A stretch of 64,000 bases of DNA, from positions 6,129,501 through 6,193,500 of the forward strand of contig NC_066592.1 of assembly GCF_905475345.1 (NCBI RefSeq), in the 5' to 3' direction. Each line of letters opens with the position of its first letter. Within the stretch, counting starts at the first letter, position 1. This document shows positions 1 through 13,111 of this stretch, piece after piece. The translations under genes and the position numbers were made by a program. Origin of the DNA: Vespula vulgaris (taxonomy: Eukaryota; Arthropoda; Insecta; Hymenoptera; Vespidae). A model generated the notes under the pieces. That model was not told the DNA's origin. It worked only from the letters and a program-made list of their open reading frames with translations, and did no database searches.

Positions 1-486
1 ATACAAGATTATATACGATTTACAATAATGTCCTCGTGTAATCCAGAGTAAGGAAAATTCGTCGTTACAGAGAGATCGAGAAATTATATATTCTATCGTA
101 ATCTTTTATATTTAAAAAAAATATATGTACATTCAAAGAAGATTTTCTTATCGCATGTTTTGCAGTGACACCGGTGAATTCTTATACACGTACTACGTAT
201 ACATTTTATGTGTGTGTGCGTATATATACGCAGTACGTATACATAGAGATGACACATGACCCGTGATAGCCGTTTTTCCCAAGAATTCCTAGCACGTTCT
301 AGGTAGCGCCTTGTTAAAAATTTCAGGAGTCTCTCCTCGAACCGACGGATCTTCCATTCAAGTCGAATCCGTGCTTGTAACGCTTCTCTCGGGACTTTTA
401 CTTCGGCCTCTAGACGAGCTGGTACTGCGGAAAATAGTCTCTCTTTCTCACCCTCTCTCTTTCTCTTTCCCTCTTTGTCTGTGTAT

Positions 487-488
487 AC

Positions 489-541
<53 letters not shown>
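487..541. repeat. (TA)n microsatellite
   Basis: Almost pure TA dinucleotide run, preceded by a (CT)-rich stretch. It produces false reading frames of Tyr-Ile repeats on both strands. Confidence 0.95.
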
Positions 542-545
<4 letters not shown>

Positions 546-1317
546 ATCTCTTTCTCTCATTCTCGTAAAAGGACTCTGTCGTTTTCGATGTAGTGGCAAC
601 ATAACGATAAACGTAAATACGATCGATAGTCTCGCTCAAAGCTATTGTCACTATCTTTATCGTTTCTCGTAAACATTTGAAATTCAAACTCGATTTCTCG
701 TTCTTTCTCCTTTTTTTTTCATAGTTATAAACACGTTCAATGCTCTTCCAACGAGTTTGCACGAATATTAGTTAGGAAATGTTTAAACGATGGAAGAATC
801 GTTTTTCCGGCGATTTTCTTTCTAAAGAGAGGATAAAAAGCAAACTTTGAAAATGTGGTAAGATCAACAACGAGGATCAAGACCGTAATGAAGAACGAGA
901 TCGCTCTCGAGAAAATTTATCGTAAGAAAGTCCATTAATCCATAGCTTTATTATAGTCTGGATATCTTTTATCGATAGGGAAGTGTAGATAAGTAAAATA
1001 ATTGAGAGTTTCATTTTTATCGGAAATTCGACATGGTTTTGTTGTTGGATGGAAAATATGAAAAGCAAAATTAAAGAAGATAGAGTCACTCTATATCACT
1101 CCCTTTCTTTCGTTCACTCTTCTACTCTTCTACTGGATCAAGCTTTTTTTTGAGTTTTTTATTTATCAAGTCAAAAGTTGAGAGAAGAGATACTTTGCCG
1201 TCTTGTTCGGTTCTGGACGTCGCAAAAAGGCAAACTTTGTTTCTTCTTATCGCGTGAGCTGCGGCATCGCGTGCAACTTAAAAGAGGGTGAGAGAGAAAG
1301 AGAAAGAGAGGGAAGAC

Positions 1318-1325
<8 letters not shown>

Positions 1326-1386
<61 letters not shown>
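1326..1386. repeat. (GA)n microsatellite
   Basis: Uninterrupted GA dinucleotide run of about 60 bases, flanked by degenerate GA-rich sequence from 1287. Confidence 0.95.
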
Positions 1387-1389
<3 letters not shown>

Positions 1390-2858
1390 GAAAAAAAGAG
1401 AACATTCGAGTTTAGCCAAATGGAAAAAATAAGAGAGTTAACTGAAAAATGCGCGGATTGGACTAAACTTTTTAAAAGGCGATTTCCATAATTGGAGATA
1501 CCGCAGAAATATTATCGTCCATTAACGTCTCCACTTTCGGGGGGTTACGTCTACGACGATTTCACGCGAAATTATCTCTCGCGAACGGATGACGGCCATT
1601 TCAAGGAAAGAGCTTATTTAAAGGTAGCAAAAATAAGACGTGAAAATCCTTTTTCCGATTTATACGATTAGATCCCGTTTTTTCTCTCTCTCTTTTTTTT
1701 TATTAATCTTTTTCTTTCTTTTTTCTTTTTTACGAATTTATTCGTCCCTTGGTAATGCATTGCATTATTTATTTCGTTAACACTTCAAAAATGTATTTAA
1801 GTGATCGAATTAAACGTATATACTTTTTGATTATCATCGATTACGAGCATTTGGTGCCACGTTTAATGGAATATTTTTCAACGATTTTAATTATAAACGT
1901 ATGTATGAAAAGTACTCGACTAATTATGAATTTCGCGCACAATTTTCGTATTCTCGTCGTCCGATGTAAAAGCTTAAACGAAACATAGACTTTGGTGGCA
2001 CCTTTGAAATCAAAATCGTCATTAATTTTCAAGCAGCTGTTCGTGCTTTAGCTAGACTAAGAAGCATCCAATTAGCGATTCGTTTACGGTCGGCTAACAT
2101 TTTAATGACTCGTGGATTGAAGTGGTCTTACGTACTCGAACTCTCGAGGCTTCGATTTAAAAAAAGGATTTGTCGTTCGAATTGGCATTAAAAATTTATC
2201 GAACTTTCGTTTCTTTTTTCTTATTTTTTTTCTCTCTTTTCTTTTCTCTCTCTCTTTATCTTTTCGTTGAAGTACTTTCTTCGAAGCTTTACGCGTGATA
2301 TCACTCTTTTTCGATTTTTCTTTCTTACTTCCTCTTCCCTTTTTTTATTTTTTTTTTCCTTGCACGAAGAAAACTCACTCGCCAGCTCTTTTATGTATAG
2401 TACGTTCGATTCCCCAGTAGCTTTCGAAGAGAATCCCCACCGATTTAATGGACGGGTAATCGTAGAAGTACCGAAATGAAAGGCAACTTGAAAAGTACGA
2501 GAGTACATGGACGAGAAATTCCTTCGACGATATATAAACGATATTGGAAATCAATATAGACGATAAACCTACAGATATTTCTTTATATCTTTCTTTTTTT
2601 TTGTTCAATACATTTTTTTCCTTTTTTTTTCTCTATTACATCTTCTTCATTTTTCTTATTTTCTTTCGCTACCGATGATGCATCGTTCTAAATATCTTTC
2701 ATCGAAGTCGACGAGATTTTCCTAGGAAAAAAAAGAAAACAATGTTATTACATTTCATAGTAATTAATTAGGACAAGGTACTTTTCGCGTCTCGTAATCC
2801 TTTTGAACAATAAACGAATTATTTCGAGGAACATAACCGTGTGTGTATACATATATAA

Positions 2859-2861
<3 letters not shown>

Positions 2862-2904
<43 letters not shown>
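2862..2904. repeat. (TA)n microsatellite
   Basis: Uninterrupted TA dinucleotide run following a short (GT)n segment. Confidence 0.95.
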
Positions 2905-2907
<3 letters not shown>

Positions 2908-4672
2908 TGTAATTTTAAGAACGGTTTCATTTGAAATTACCTCCGGAAGCGACTTCTAGTAGTATATCTCTCGAGAATTTCCATGAAATGATTTTAGTAT
3001 GAAATTCGTCTGGCAGTTCTCCTTGATACAACTTTTATAACTTCCGTTTGCTCGCTTTCGTTAATTTAGGATTCGTAAGACTCGTCTTTCTCATTTTTAA
3101 AAGAGAGTGAGATAAAAAGTAGAAGAGACAGAAAGTAAGAGAGAAAAAGAGAGAGAAATACAAAATCTCATCGGTCTTTATATCTCTTTCGAATCGTTTT
3201 GACATCGTTTGATGGAAGTTCGTCAAAGAAAGAAGACACCTAAATGATCTCTACAACAGACTTCTTAACTATCGTTCCATGTGTAATTAATTAATTTCTG
3301 TCATTCGTCTTGAGATCCTTTTGACGTTTCATGAAATGTAATCTCATCGTCTGTTTCGAGTAATTAGACGATAAATGGCGATTTTAAAGTTTGGCATTCT
3401 CTTATTATACAAATATTCTATTATTCTCTTTTCAAGCGATTTCCCTTTGTTTTATCGTTCTCTTCGCAAAGTCTAAATTTCTCAACTGACAACTCACGCG
3501 AGCATACTCTTTTAATTATCTCTTACTACTTATTATCGACAATGACCTTTTCATGTAAGATATATAAAGAATTCAATATACAAAGAATTCAAGATGTCCA
3601 TTACGTTATTCATTATCTTAGATTTTTTTTATTAAAAAAAAGGAAAAAAATATAAACGGACAAAAAAAGCGATTATATTACACTATCATAAATTGCATCG
3701 TCACGAAGCAAGTGCAAAGTCATAAGGAAGAAAAAGAAAAAGTAAAAAAGAAAAACTCGATCATAAAAAATATGTAAGATATTATTATCGTTCGAGTGTG
3801 TTGCGATCAGTGAAACTTGCGAATTTTCGTCGAAGATTTTCTATAATAATTATTTATTTTAGGAGCAGCCGCAGTTATCTGTTATTAAAAGAATCGAACT
3901 TTTCCACGAGAGTCCTTTATTTCGTAACAATTCGCATTTACGTACCGTGAATAGAAGATAAATTTCATTAAGTTTAACTCGTCGCCCAACTATCTTCATT
4001 GGTTTAGAACGTGGGGAGCATCAAAATGACGTGAAATTCATTTAACAACGTGATCATATCTGTGAATAGAATTTCAACCTTCCTATCTACCTATATGCTG
4101 CAACAATGAAACGTTCACGAAACTATTTCAGCACAGTTTTGTTTATCAAAACTTATACATAGATCATTAGGTATATATATAAAAAAAAAAGTACATTACC
4201 TTTACCGATATACGATAATATACATGAATAACAAGTTTGCATTTTGTGATAAGCGCTTTAGGTGTACAAATATTATAAACGATGGACTGACATAACAAAA
4301 ACAATATTAACACGAAAACTGGCTCGTTAAATTGTCCAACGCTGAGAGCTCTATGCCTATGCTGTGGTATATGTTAAATGTGCAGTGCTATATATGTGCT
4401 ATGTTTACGTGATACAATATTTGGAATCTAACAAGTACTACGAGTTCGGTTTCCATGTCTTGTCTTGGCGATATGGAAAGCTTTTCCTGCTTGAAAACTC
4501 CACGTTGCCAAGAATGAAAATATCCTTGATAACACGTTAACGAATATATATATATTTTTTATGTAATATTCTTAAGAAGAAAAAAAATCATTTTTAAAGT
4601 TTTTCATACTGTCAAGACAAAATGATTGTAAAAAGAAATCTCTTTTTTTCAAACTTGTACATTCGATACGTG

Positions 4673-4678
<6 letters not shown>

Positions 4679-4721
<43 letters not shown>
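4679..4721. repeat. (TA)n microsatellite
   Basis: Uninterrupted TA dinucleotide run, followed by short GTAT and TACA units. Confidence 0.95.
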
Positions 4722-4729
<8 letters not shown>

Positions 4730-4926
4730 ATATATACATACACACGCACGTATTATTTCTCTATCTATTTACGCAAACTGCTAAAAAGTAAATCCCGTGC
4801 ATAATCACACTATGTCCTCTATCTATAACTCTATCTATCTTTGCCTATACATACTATATTACGTATCTATGTTATTTGTATCTATCTCTTTATCTAGTAT
4901 CTACCTATCTATCTACCTACCTACCC

Positions 4927-4965
<39 letters not shown>
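4927..4965. repeat. (ATCT)n tetranucleotide microsatellite
   Basis: About nine tandem ATCT units inside a longer degenerate CTAT-rich stretch that begins near 4815. Confidence 0.95.
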
Positions 4966-5056
4966 GACTCTATGTATCTATACCATATGTCTTTTTGTAC
5001 TTTTCCAACTGCAGTGTTGTGGTGATTGGTGACCTGTACTGTACTTGTGTTTGCAG

Positions 5057-5098
5057 GCCCGCAGCGCCAGTACAAGTAGCTTTAGAAGCCTGAGCCAG
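5057..5098 (+). other. Possible 42-base micro-exon (weak candidate)
   Basis: A G/C-richer block of 42 bases lies exactly between an acceptor-like TTTGCAG and a donor-like CAG|GTACAT. It is a multiple of three and open in one frame, giving a Ser/Arg-rich 14-residue segment beginning ARSAS. It stands out from the surrounding microsatellite DNA, but there is no partner exon in the window and the length is small enough for chance. It could be an alternative exon of a gene extending beyond the window, or nothing. Confidence 0.2.
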
Positions 5099-5229
5099 GT
5101 ACATACTAAAATGACATAATCCACATATAGCTAAAATCTTAGAACTAGCTATTTAGCTGATACATAGCTAGACATTTAGATCATAGACACTCTTGCCGTA
5201 GAGCAGTAGAGAACACTAGCATAAATAAT

Positions 5230-5283
<54 letters not shown>

Positions 5284-6554
5284 AACATATACACTATTAT
5301 ATATCGACTATGTTATACTTTATACATATACTTTATACATATACTTGATTTAGAAAGTTGAACATTACAGATCTTCGCCACACGATAACACGTTATATAC
5401 GGTAGGATTGAGAATAAGGAATTATCATAGAATTTTAGAACGTCGTCGATCACGATCAAAACGACGAGATAGAATCTTTGGATTTTGCTCCAAGAAAGCT
5501 GCAATCACGTAGTACACGGTCACATATATGGTACATGCATGCTCATGATTTCTACATGCGTAAATCTACATACATATAGGTATATATAGATATATATACA
5601 TACATAGATAGAAAGAGGCATGCCATATCCACACGTCTTCTATTTTCTATATTAATATTAGATTACTCGTCCCCTTAGTGAACGAATCCTGTAGTATTGC
5701 ATGAACCTTATTACTACTTAACGCTTGTGTGTTTCTTACCGTACAATATGTTAGGTTAAATACCCACTGACACATCTCTTTATAATTATTTTCTTAATTA
5801 TCTTCATTCATCGATCGACAATAACTCTAGCTATGATCGTCGAGCCATGAAACGAAGTAAGTATTCCGAGAAAATCGCGAGATGACGATCGACGTTGAAA
5901 AGCCAACTAATAGAAAAGTTAGGAAATGATCTTGAACTTTTTTTTAACGAACTCTAACAACAACGAACATGTATGCATAAATGCGCCTGGGACTCGTAAA
6001 AGGGAAAAGGTAAAAAAGAGGAAAAGAAAAAAAAATAAAGGAAAGAAAAGAAAAGACAGAAAGAAAAAAAAAAGAAAAGAAAAGAAAGTTCGTACGTGGC
6101 ACAAAGTAGTTCGTAGTAATTACGCGGTCTGCACTTTGAGAAAGTTCCCGAGGCGTGGATCTTTCGCGTTACTTATCCTTCCCTTTTATTTTCTTTTTCA
6201 GAGACATTTTTCATAAGGTCTCGCGACTAAACCGGGCCATCTTTCATATCACGATGTTCGCTTTTCCCCGGCTCGGCGTGTCTTTCTTTGAAACTTTGAA
6301 ACGCTTCAAAAGTCCCTTTGGCAAAATCGAGTACTCTCGAGAAAACTGTGACAAAATTCGAGGAACTCCGTGATCAATCAACGAAATTAACGAAGCGAAC
6401 GTCATTATTCCGTCGAACCTGAAATCGACTCGTTAAGACTTCTCATTTTGGATCGTTGATCTTTTCTACATTTACTTATCTATAACAAAACTCGAGTTTA
6501 GTTAAATGGCGTATAGTTTTTACAATTGATTAGGAATGAAAAAAAGAAGGATAA

Positions 6555-6598
<44 letters not shown>

Positions 6599-9273
6599 GA
6601 AAATAGAAGAAAACGCAGTTTGATTTACCTTCGAAAGGAAGTAAATTTCAACGGAACTCGACAACGAGAGTTCCGTTGTCAAGGGAGCTCGTTAACGGTA
6701 AAGCTAAGATAAAGTTTCCGTTGAGGGTCGTGCAATCGGATCGTCTCTGTACACTCAGGAAAGTCCAGCTTTCGCACCGTAGAGTAGTACTTGGAGTAGT
6801 ACTTCGCAAATAAAAGGATGGAAGGAAGCGCGTCGGAAACGATCGCGTTTGACTCGTTTAAAGTACTCTTCTGACGAGTACGAGTCGTAGAGATACAAAA
6901 GCGATATAAGAGAGAACGAGTATCAAAAAGAGAGAGAGAGAGGGAGAGATATGCCTGTGAGTGACTCCTCTTACTCGAAGCTGGCTGATGGACCATCAGA
7001 AGGGTGTGAAGAAAAAAGAGGCAAGCGAGATCCATTCGTTTCGGAGTTTAGACCGAAGAACGGGAACGCGATCGATGGCCCGTTGCTACACCTTAGACCA
7101 CCCACAGCGGTTCTCAAAATATCCTTTAGCAATCTCTCAGATATCTTGAGATTATTTCAGGTTCAAGGTTTTGCCTTAGTTAGCGACATAATGTCTATAT
7201 CTAACGTCTCAGTATCTTTTTTATTTTTTATTGGTTTTTTTTCTATCTTTTTTTTTTTCTTTCTTTTTGTACATCTAACAGATGTAATTTAGCTTCAAAG
7301 AATATTCTTTCTTCAATATGTTCTTTCAATAAACGAGAATTATTCTGATATATATATTCGGGCTAGCTTGAGAACCATTATCTTAGACAATTTCTACCCC
7401 CTTCTAAACTCTACCGTTAGAGCTACCAACGATCGAGTTCCATTCGCTTCAATTATTAACCGAGTACAGATGTTCCCAGAGCATGCACCACAGGTGCACT
7501 GACACGTTCCAAGGGCGGTCTCTTCGATTCCCGATTGCCGGCCTTCTTTATATTCTTTTTCAAGATTTTCTTTTTTAAAAAAGAGAGAGAGAGAGACAGA
7601 AAGAGAGAGAAAGAAAGTATCGATCGATCGACATTTTCGTAAATCGTTAGTAATATTTTAATAATCATTTCATTAAATAATCAATCAAGAAAAGTATATA
7701 AGAATAAAGATATGATATAGATATCTATATCTACTTACTTAGTTCGATGTACTTACATATATCCTATTAACGAATCAACAAGTATTACGCGAGAATATAA
7801 GCTAGCAATATCTCGTGATATAACTGCTTTCACCGTGATTTTAGCATTTATTTATATTGAGAAAAAAAGGAAAGAAAGAAAAGAAAAAGAAAAGTATTGG
7901 CGTTAACCTAAATACGAGAATAAGAAAGGAGGACGTATCCACTCTTTTGTGAAAAGTTGTTATCGACTAGGAGTATGTACATATTTGTCGCAGAAGTACC
8001 ATAAAAGGAAAATTTCACGTTTGCAATTCTGAGTAATGCGAGAGATAAAAGTGACGTTGGAATATGACGTGTAGGTTTATCTACGGCGAGAAAACTTGCC
8101 GTCGCGTACAACGAAGATATGTGGAACGCTTAGGAATCGGGTCAGAGCCATAATCGTTCTTCCGAACAAAGTGAATATGTTCACGATACACGTAACGTCG
8201 TATCCGTTTCCTCTTTTTAGCAAAGAAAAGGAAAAAAAGAAGAAAACAAAATGATCCAAATAGATGGAAAGAGAGAGGTACGGAGAGAGAGAGAGAGAGA
8301 GGGAGAGAGAGAGAGATAGAGTTCCATAACGTTAGATCGTTAGACCGCCATCGTTCGTTTCGCATTATCGATTTGGTCTATGAACATGTCTAATGTCGAG
8401 ACTGGTGCCATTAATTCTCATGTGTCATATGGTCCCTGGTGTCATCGTTGAAGGAAGGCGGCGAGAACTTTATCGACGTCGTATACATCGTTGTTAATTA
8501 TTCTAAACTCAATCAACTTAATTTTGATACGATGTAAAGATAATAAAAGCAAATGTCATCGGATCGTCTCTACGTTACGAGAAAAGAGAGAAAGAAACAA
8601 GAAAAAGAAAAGTAAAGAAAAGTACAAGCCACTCTTTTTTTCTCTTATAATTTCTCTCTCGTATTTTATTCGTTCTTCTATTTATTTTGATAAATTCTCC
8701 TGCATTTGACAATAGAAATAATTCAAAATGAAATTCTTTCGATAATGTTAAAGGACATAACGACAAATTCGATCATATATAACTGTTTGCGTTTATATAT
8801 ATATATATATATATATACACACGTATATATAGAAACCGATTATCATGCATTTTTCAAACGAGAGAAAACGCATGAGTCCTCCTTCCTGTTTCTGTCGTTC
8901 GAGTGTAGCTTTTCAAGGGCGGGTTGCAGTCGGCCCCAATTATTGATCCTTCAGAAGCGACTACCGGGTCTCCCTCGCAAACACTCGGACAAAACTTGAG
9001 TGGGTTATAGGAGGGGTGAGCCGAGAGAGCTTGCCGTTTCTGGGAACTTCCCGGGGGTTCTGAATTCTTCTCTCTCTCTCTCGCTTCCTCTCTTTCTTAT
9101 TCGTACATAAAAAGAGAAAAGTAGCTCGTTCTGAAAGCTTGACGGGTTCGAGCATCGAGAAACAAAAAGTTTAAGGTAAAGATTAGGTAAAAGTTTTAGC
9201 TAAAAGATGTGTCCTCTTGTTTTTCCTTCATTTGACGTGATCGTTGAAAAGAAAAGGGAAAGGAAAAAGAATA

Positions 9274-9312
<39 letters not shown>

Positions 9313-10419
9313 AGAAGATAAAGCCACGTTATCGTTCGATGACACGCTAAACTTGCTAAACGTAACCTTGATAGGCTCCTTTCACGTTTATGGGTCTCAG
9401 CATCGTGTTAAGATCTTCAGTATTGTATCTAAGGGTCGAGAAGGTATTTAATCGGCAGCGGAGGCCATGGTACAGCCTATCCCTCTTCCTTTTCTAGCTA
9501 TTCTCTAACGCGGAAACAAATTGCTCCCGTGGAGAGTCTCGCCCGAAATTGCTTCATCCTATTACGTAAGCGATCGTACGCTCTCCTTCTATCTTCGTTT
9601 CAGTGTTCGTAGTTAGATATTCGAGATGTTTAGAGCACCGTGTTATTGCTAGCGATCCTTTAACGTTCCTAAGCTTTAAGAGAGAAAGGAATTAGGAAGG
9701 TCTCTCCTTAAGCTTTATCGATCTTCGTTACATTTTTCTTTTTTTTCCTCTTTCTCTCTCTCTCTCTCTCTCTCTTTTCTTCTGCATAAACCTATACATT
9801 GCAAATGTAATAAATAGAACGGTTAGATAAACGGAACATTGAACAAAATTAAATTCATTTAACGCGTCGTTTCTCTCGTTCAAATTTAATATGACCGTGT
9901 TAACGTAACGAGACAGACCGACAGAGATAATTGTATCAAATCAATCACAATAACGATCTAAGTTTCATCTATGTATGTAGTTGATAACATTCCTTGACGT
10001 GTACGAATTGGTTTACGTCCATTTAAGTATGAACTACGAACTTTAATATTCTAGTCGGCAGAAGTCGAGGTCTGAAATCGAAACCCTTGGATATGACACA
10101 ATCGATCGGAACTTTCCGAACGATATTCAGAATGGAAATTGCTGATCTCTATTTCATTGATCATCTTACGACCGAATTTTATTTTCATAACGTCAGCAAT
10201 TGATTATTAAGTAGGTAATAATAAATCGAGAGATTCGAAAAACTGAATCGTTCTCTTTTTTTTTCGTTTCATTTATCTTTTTTTAACCATGACAGAGAGA
10301 GAAAGAGATGAAAGAATTTTGAATTGATAAAAACGAGTAGAAACTAGCGAGTATAGTTATCGATTCATTAGACATGTGGGAGAGAGTAATGTTCACTATC
10401 GGTATGCTCCATAACTTAC
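5099..10419. other. Non-coding stretch, no gene supported
   Basis: Besides (TA)n at 5236-5277 this stretch holds (GA)n at about 6563-6597 and 9278-9306, many poly-purine/poly-pyrimidine runs and no convincing exon. Slightly G/C-richer blocks at about 6960-7130 and 8880-9060 are open on one strand but have no clear splice sites or recognisable protein. Probably intron or intergenic DNA. Confidence 0.6.
5236..5277. repeat. (TA)n microsatellite
   Basis: Uninterrupted TA dinucleotide run ending in ACACA. Confidence 0.95.
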
Positions 10420-10486
10420 AATGATGGCACGTTACTCCGTTACAAGTTGGTTTATCATCGACAGTGATTAACACAGTGCCATTAAT
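10420..10486 (-). CDS. Candidate internal exon of an unidentified protein
   Basis: On the minus strand a 67-base block is bounded by a good acceptor (pyrimidine-containing tract ending CTACAG at 10487) and a strong donor (GTAAGT from 10419 down). Only one frame is open; the other two hit a stop almost at once. That frame encodes about 22 residues with the segment VDDKPTCNGVTCHH and enters in phase 0, leaving in phase 1. The two-cysteine, polar segment looks like part of a secreted or extracellular protein, but I do not recognise the family. It lies about 575 bases downstream of the last troponin C exon on the same strand, so it belongs to a different, unresolved gene or is a chance exon. Confidence 0.35.
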
Positions 10487-11060
10487 CTGTAGCAAACGGT
10501 GATTAAATGGCTGCTTTATGTGCGGATGTAGAAAGCAGTCGATTGATAAGACAAGAGATCCTTTCATAGAAAGTATTTAGAGCATCGTTGATACAGCTAA
10601 TATTTTCGCTTTGAAACCTTACTCTTTTTATCGTCGATCATTCGTTATGCGTCACAAACGTTGTTATTGTAATGAAGGATCTAATACAAATTAGAGAGAA
10701 AAAGAAAAAGAAAGAAAGACTTCTATTTCGGTTCTTTCAAATACGTTCGTTGTATTTTTTCTTTTCATTTTTTTTTCTTTTTTCTTTTCTTTTCGTAAAA
10801 TTCTATCGTACATTATTGCATCAATGCGAGGATACGTCCTACGCTTAAGCGTGCATACATACACACACACACATACATATATTATTTTAATTCAGCTTAA
10901 AATTAATTTAACGAGTATCGCATCGAGTGATACGGAAGCACCAAAATGATTACAATAAATAATATTTTCAACGAAGGCGATATTGATTTGCGTTGAGAAG
11001 GCACAGCTTTGATAATTTAATTTGAAAGAAAATATCCTTTGAGAGGGATCCTCTTTGGTC

Positions 11061-11946
11061 TCAATCACCGGTCATCATTTCCATGAATTCTGTAAAAATC
11101 CAAACGCAAATAGTGATTAAGTTCATTTAATCTAAACAATTTGTTTTCTAGGTAGACGACTTCTACGTCTGATCACTATTCGTCCGTTACTACTACTTTT
11201 CATCTATCAAGAATAGAGGCTGGTATCATACGATATATTACTACTTCACAACGTTCCCATTTACTTCATTTACGATCGCCATAGGTACCATAAGTCAATA
11301 ATTTCTCGTTTTCCTATATCGCTTCGTAATATTCGAATCGATCATGAATAACTCTTTATTACTTTTCTTCGTAACGCGTTCGATCATAAATGGCCCATTA
11401 CTATTATACCTTTTTTCGGATTATAAACTGTGAATTATTATGTTTTGCTCCAGATACGTGAAACAACCGACTATAAAGAAGTCGTCTCTTTGTTACTTTT
11501 AAAGTAAGAGTCAATTAAATACTTTTATTACTATCATTACCGTGCATTTAGATGTATATATGCAATTACGCACAAATGCATATTTTATTATGGCAATTTT
11601 AGAATACGACCGAAGAAAAATTTCACGCGTTTAAGATCGAAAATAAAATTATTTCGAAATCATCGAACGAATAAATTTTATATATAAAAAATAAATTGAA
11701 TATATCTCGAAAGTCCAAGGATACATTTTTTTGAAACATGAAAAGATTTCGCGTGACCCAACTTTAAAAGAAGAATGCAAGAGAAAGTTAAAGAACGTTC
11801 GATCGATTTCGGACCGTCCAACCATATTTTCGTTTCCATACCTTTTAACGAGACTTCTGTATTTATTATTTCTCTTATCAGCTTCGTTATACGCGAAAAA
11901 AAAATTTAGTTTTCTTTTTCGATCTTGTCGGTACACACATACCTAT

Positions 11947-11983
<37 letters not shown>

Positions 11984-13062
11984 ATAATAGAAGCAAATAA
12001 TTTCAGATAGAGTTATATATCATTTATAAATTTCAATTTTATACTTCCATAACAATCTGGACTTTAAGAAACAGCTTCGTTGATATCGTTATAAGATATT
12101 TCAAATTTATAATAAGACTCTTTATTTAAATTATCTACTTGCTTTACATTAAAAACATACGAGGACAACGTTAATAATCCTTCTTTTAAATTTTGCATGA
12201 TTTTTAATGGAAGAAAATTAGAAATTTTTTCGCGTGTACCCATCATAACTGAAAATTTCGTTGTGTATGTATTTTTGCAAGTGCAAGTTGTTAACAGTCC
12301 AATTTGAAGCGTCTGTTGTAGCTACTTAGAAATTCACACGTATAGTATGGAAAACGTGGTAAACGAGGAATATTCGCACAAAGCCAAGCATGAATAAAGG
12401 TTGGAGTGTAGGTAGAAGTTCCTTTCATTCGTGTAAAGCTTTAGGCTAGAGATATTACGCGTAATTAAAATTTTAGCCTTTGCACCTGATATAGGAGAAT
12501 ATATACATATACATACATACATATATATATATATCTACATAGATGAACATACAAATGTCTTCCCGTTATTAATGTTAAATTCGTGGAAGCTTTTAATTTC
12601 AAAGAAATAAAATACTACTTTGCCTCTTAATCTCGCACTTCAGTCAATGTTCATTCTCATTGCCATAATATTGTATAAATAACATAAATTGAAACGCTTA
12701 AAACTCACCGTCAAAATCAACGGTACCGGAACCATCGGTATCGATTTCAGCGATCATACCATCCATTTGATCAGGCGTTATTTGATCGTCCAAAGCTGCC
12801 AAGATTTCGCGAAGTGAGCTGGTCGGTATATAACCATTTCCCTCTTTGTCGTATAAACGAAAAGCTTCTTTGAGTTCTTTTTGAAGTGCCTCGTCGTCCT
12901 CTTCTTGGAAATGCGTTGCCACTCGATAAAACGAATCAAAATCCAGTTTACCGCTTCCTAAAAAAAAAAAGAAAAAAATGGACGATCCGCGTGTTAATTA
13001 ATATCTCGAATCGATATCAGCAATACGAAGCGTATTTTTTTTATATTTTAATATACACGATG

Positions 13063-13111
<49 letters not shown>

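Larger units (their letters stand above)
1..5056. other. Non-coding stretch, no gene supported
   Basis: No open reading frame here has splice sites and composition that I would call coding. The sequence is A/T-rich with many poly-T and (GA)n runs. About 300-425 is more complex and has an acceptor-like end before it (base ~325), with open frames on both strands, so a short exon cannot be excluded, but nothing decides strand or frame. The rest is probably intron or intergenic DNA. Confidence 0.6.

Noticed and set aside
4815..4965. Short regular repeats resembling a CRISPR-like array (also 35341-35400)
   Set aside because: Pure tandem tetranucleotides without spacers, in a eukaryotic genome.
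8870..9060. G/C-richer block with open frames
   Set aside because: No splice sites at matching phases and no recognisable protein; GGGAACTTCCC within it resembles a kappaB site but no immune gene is nearby.
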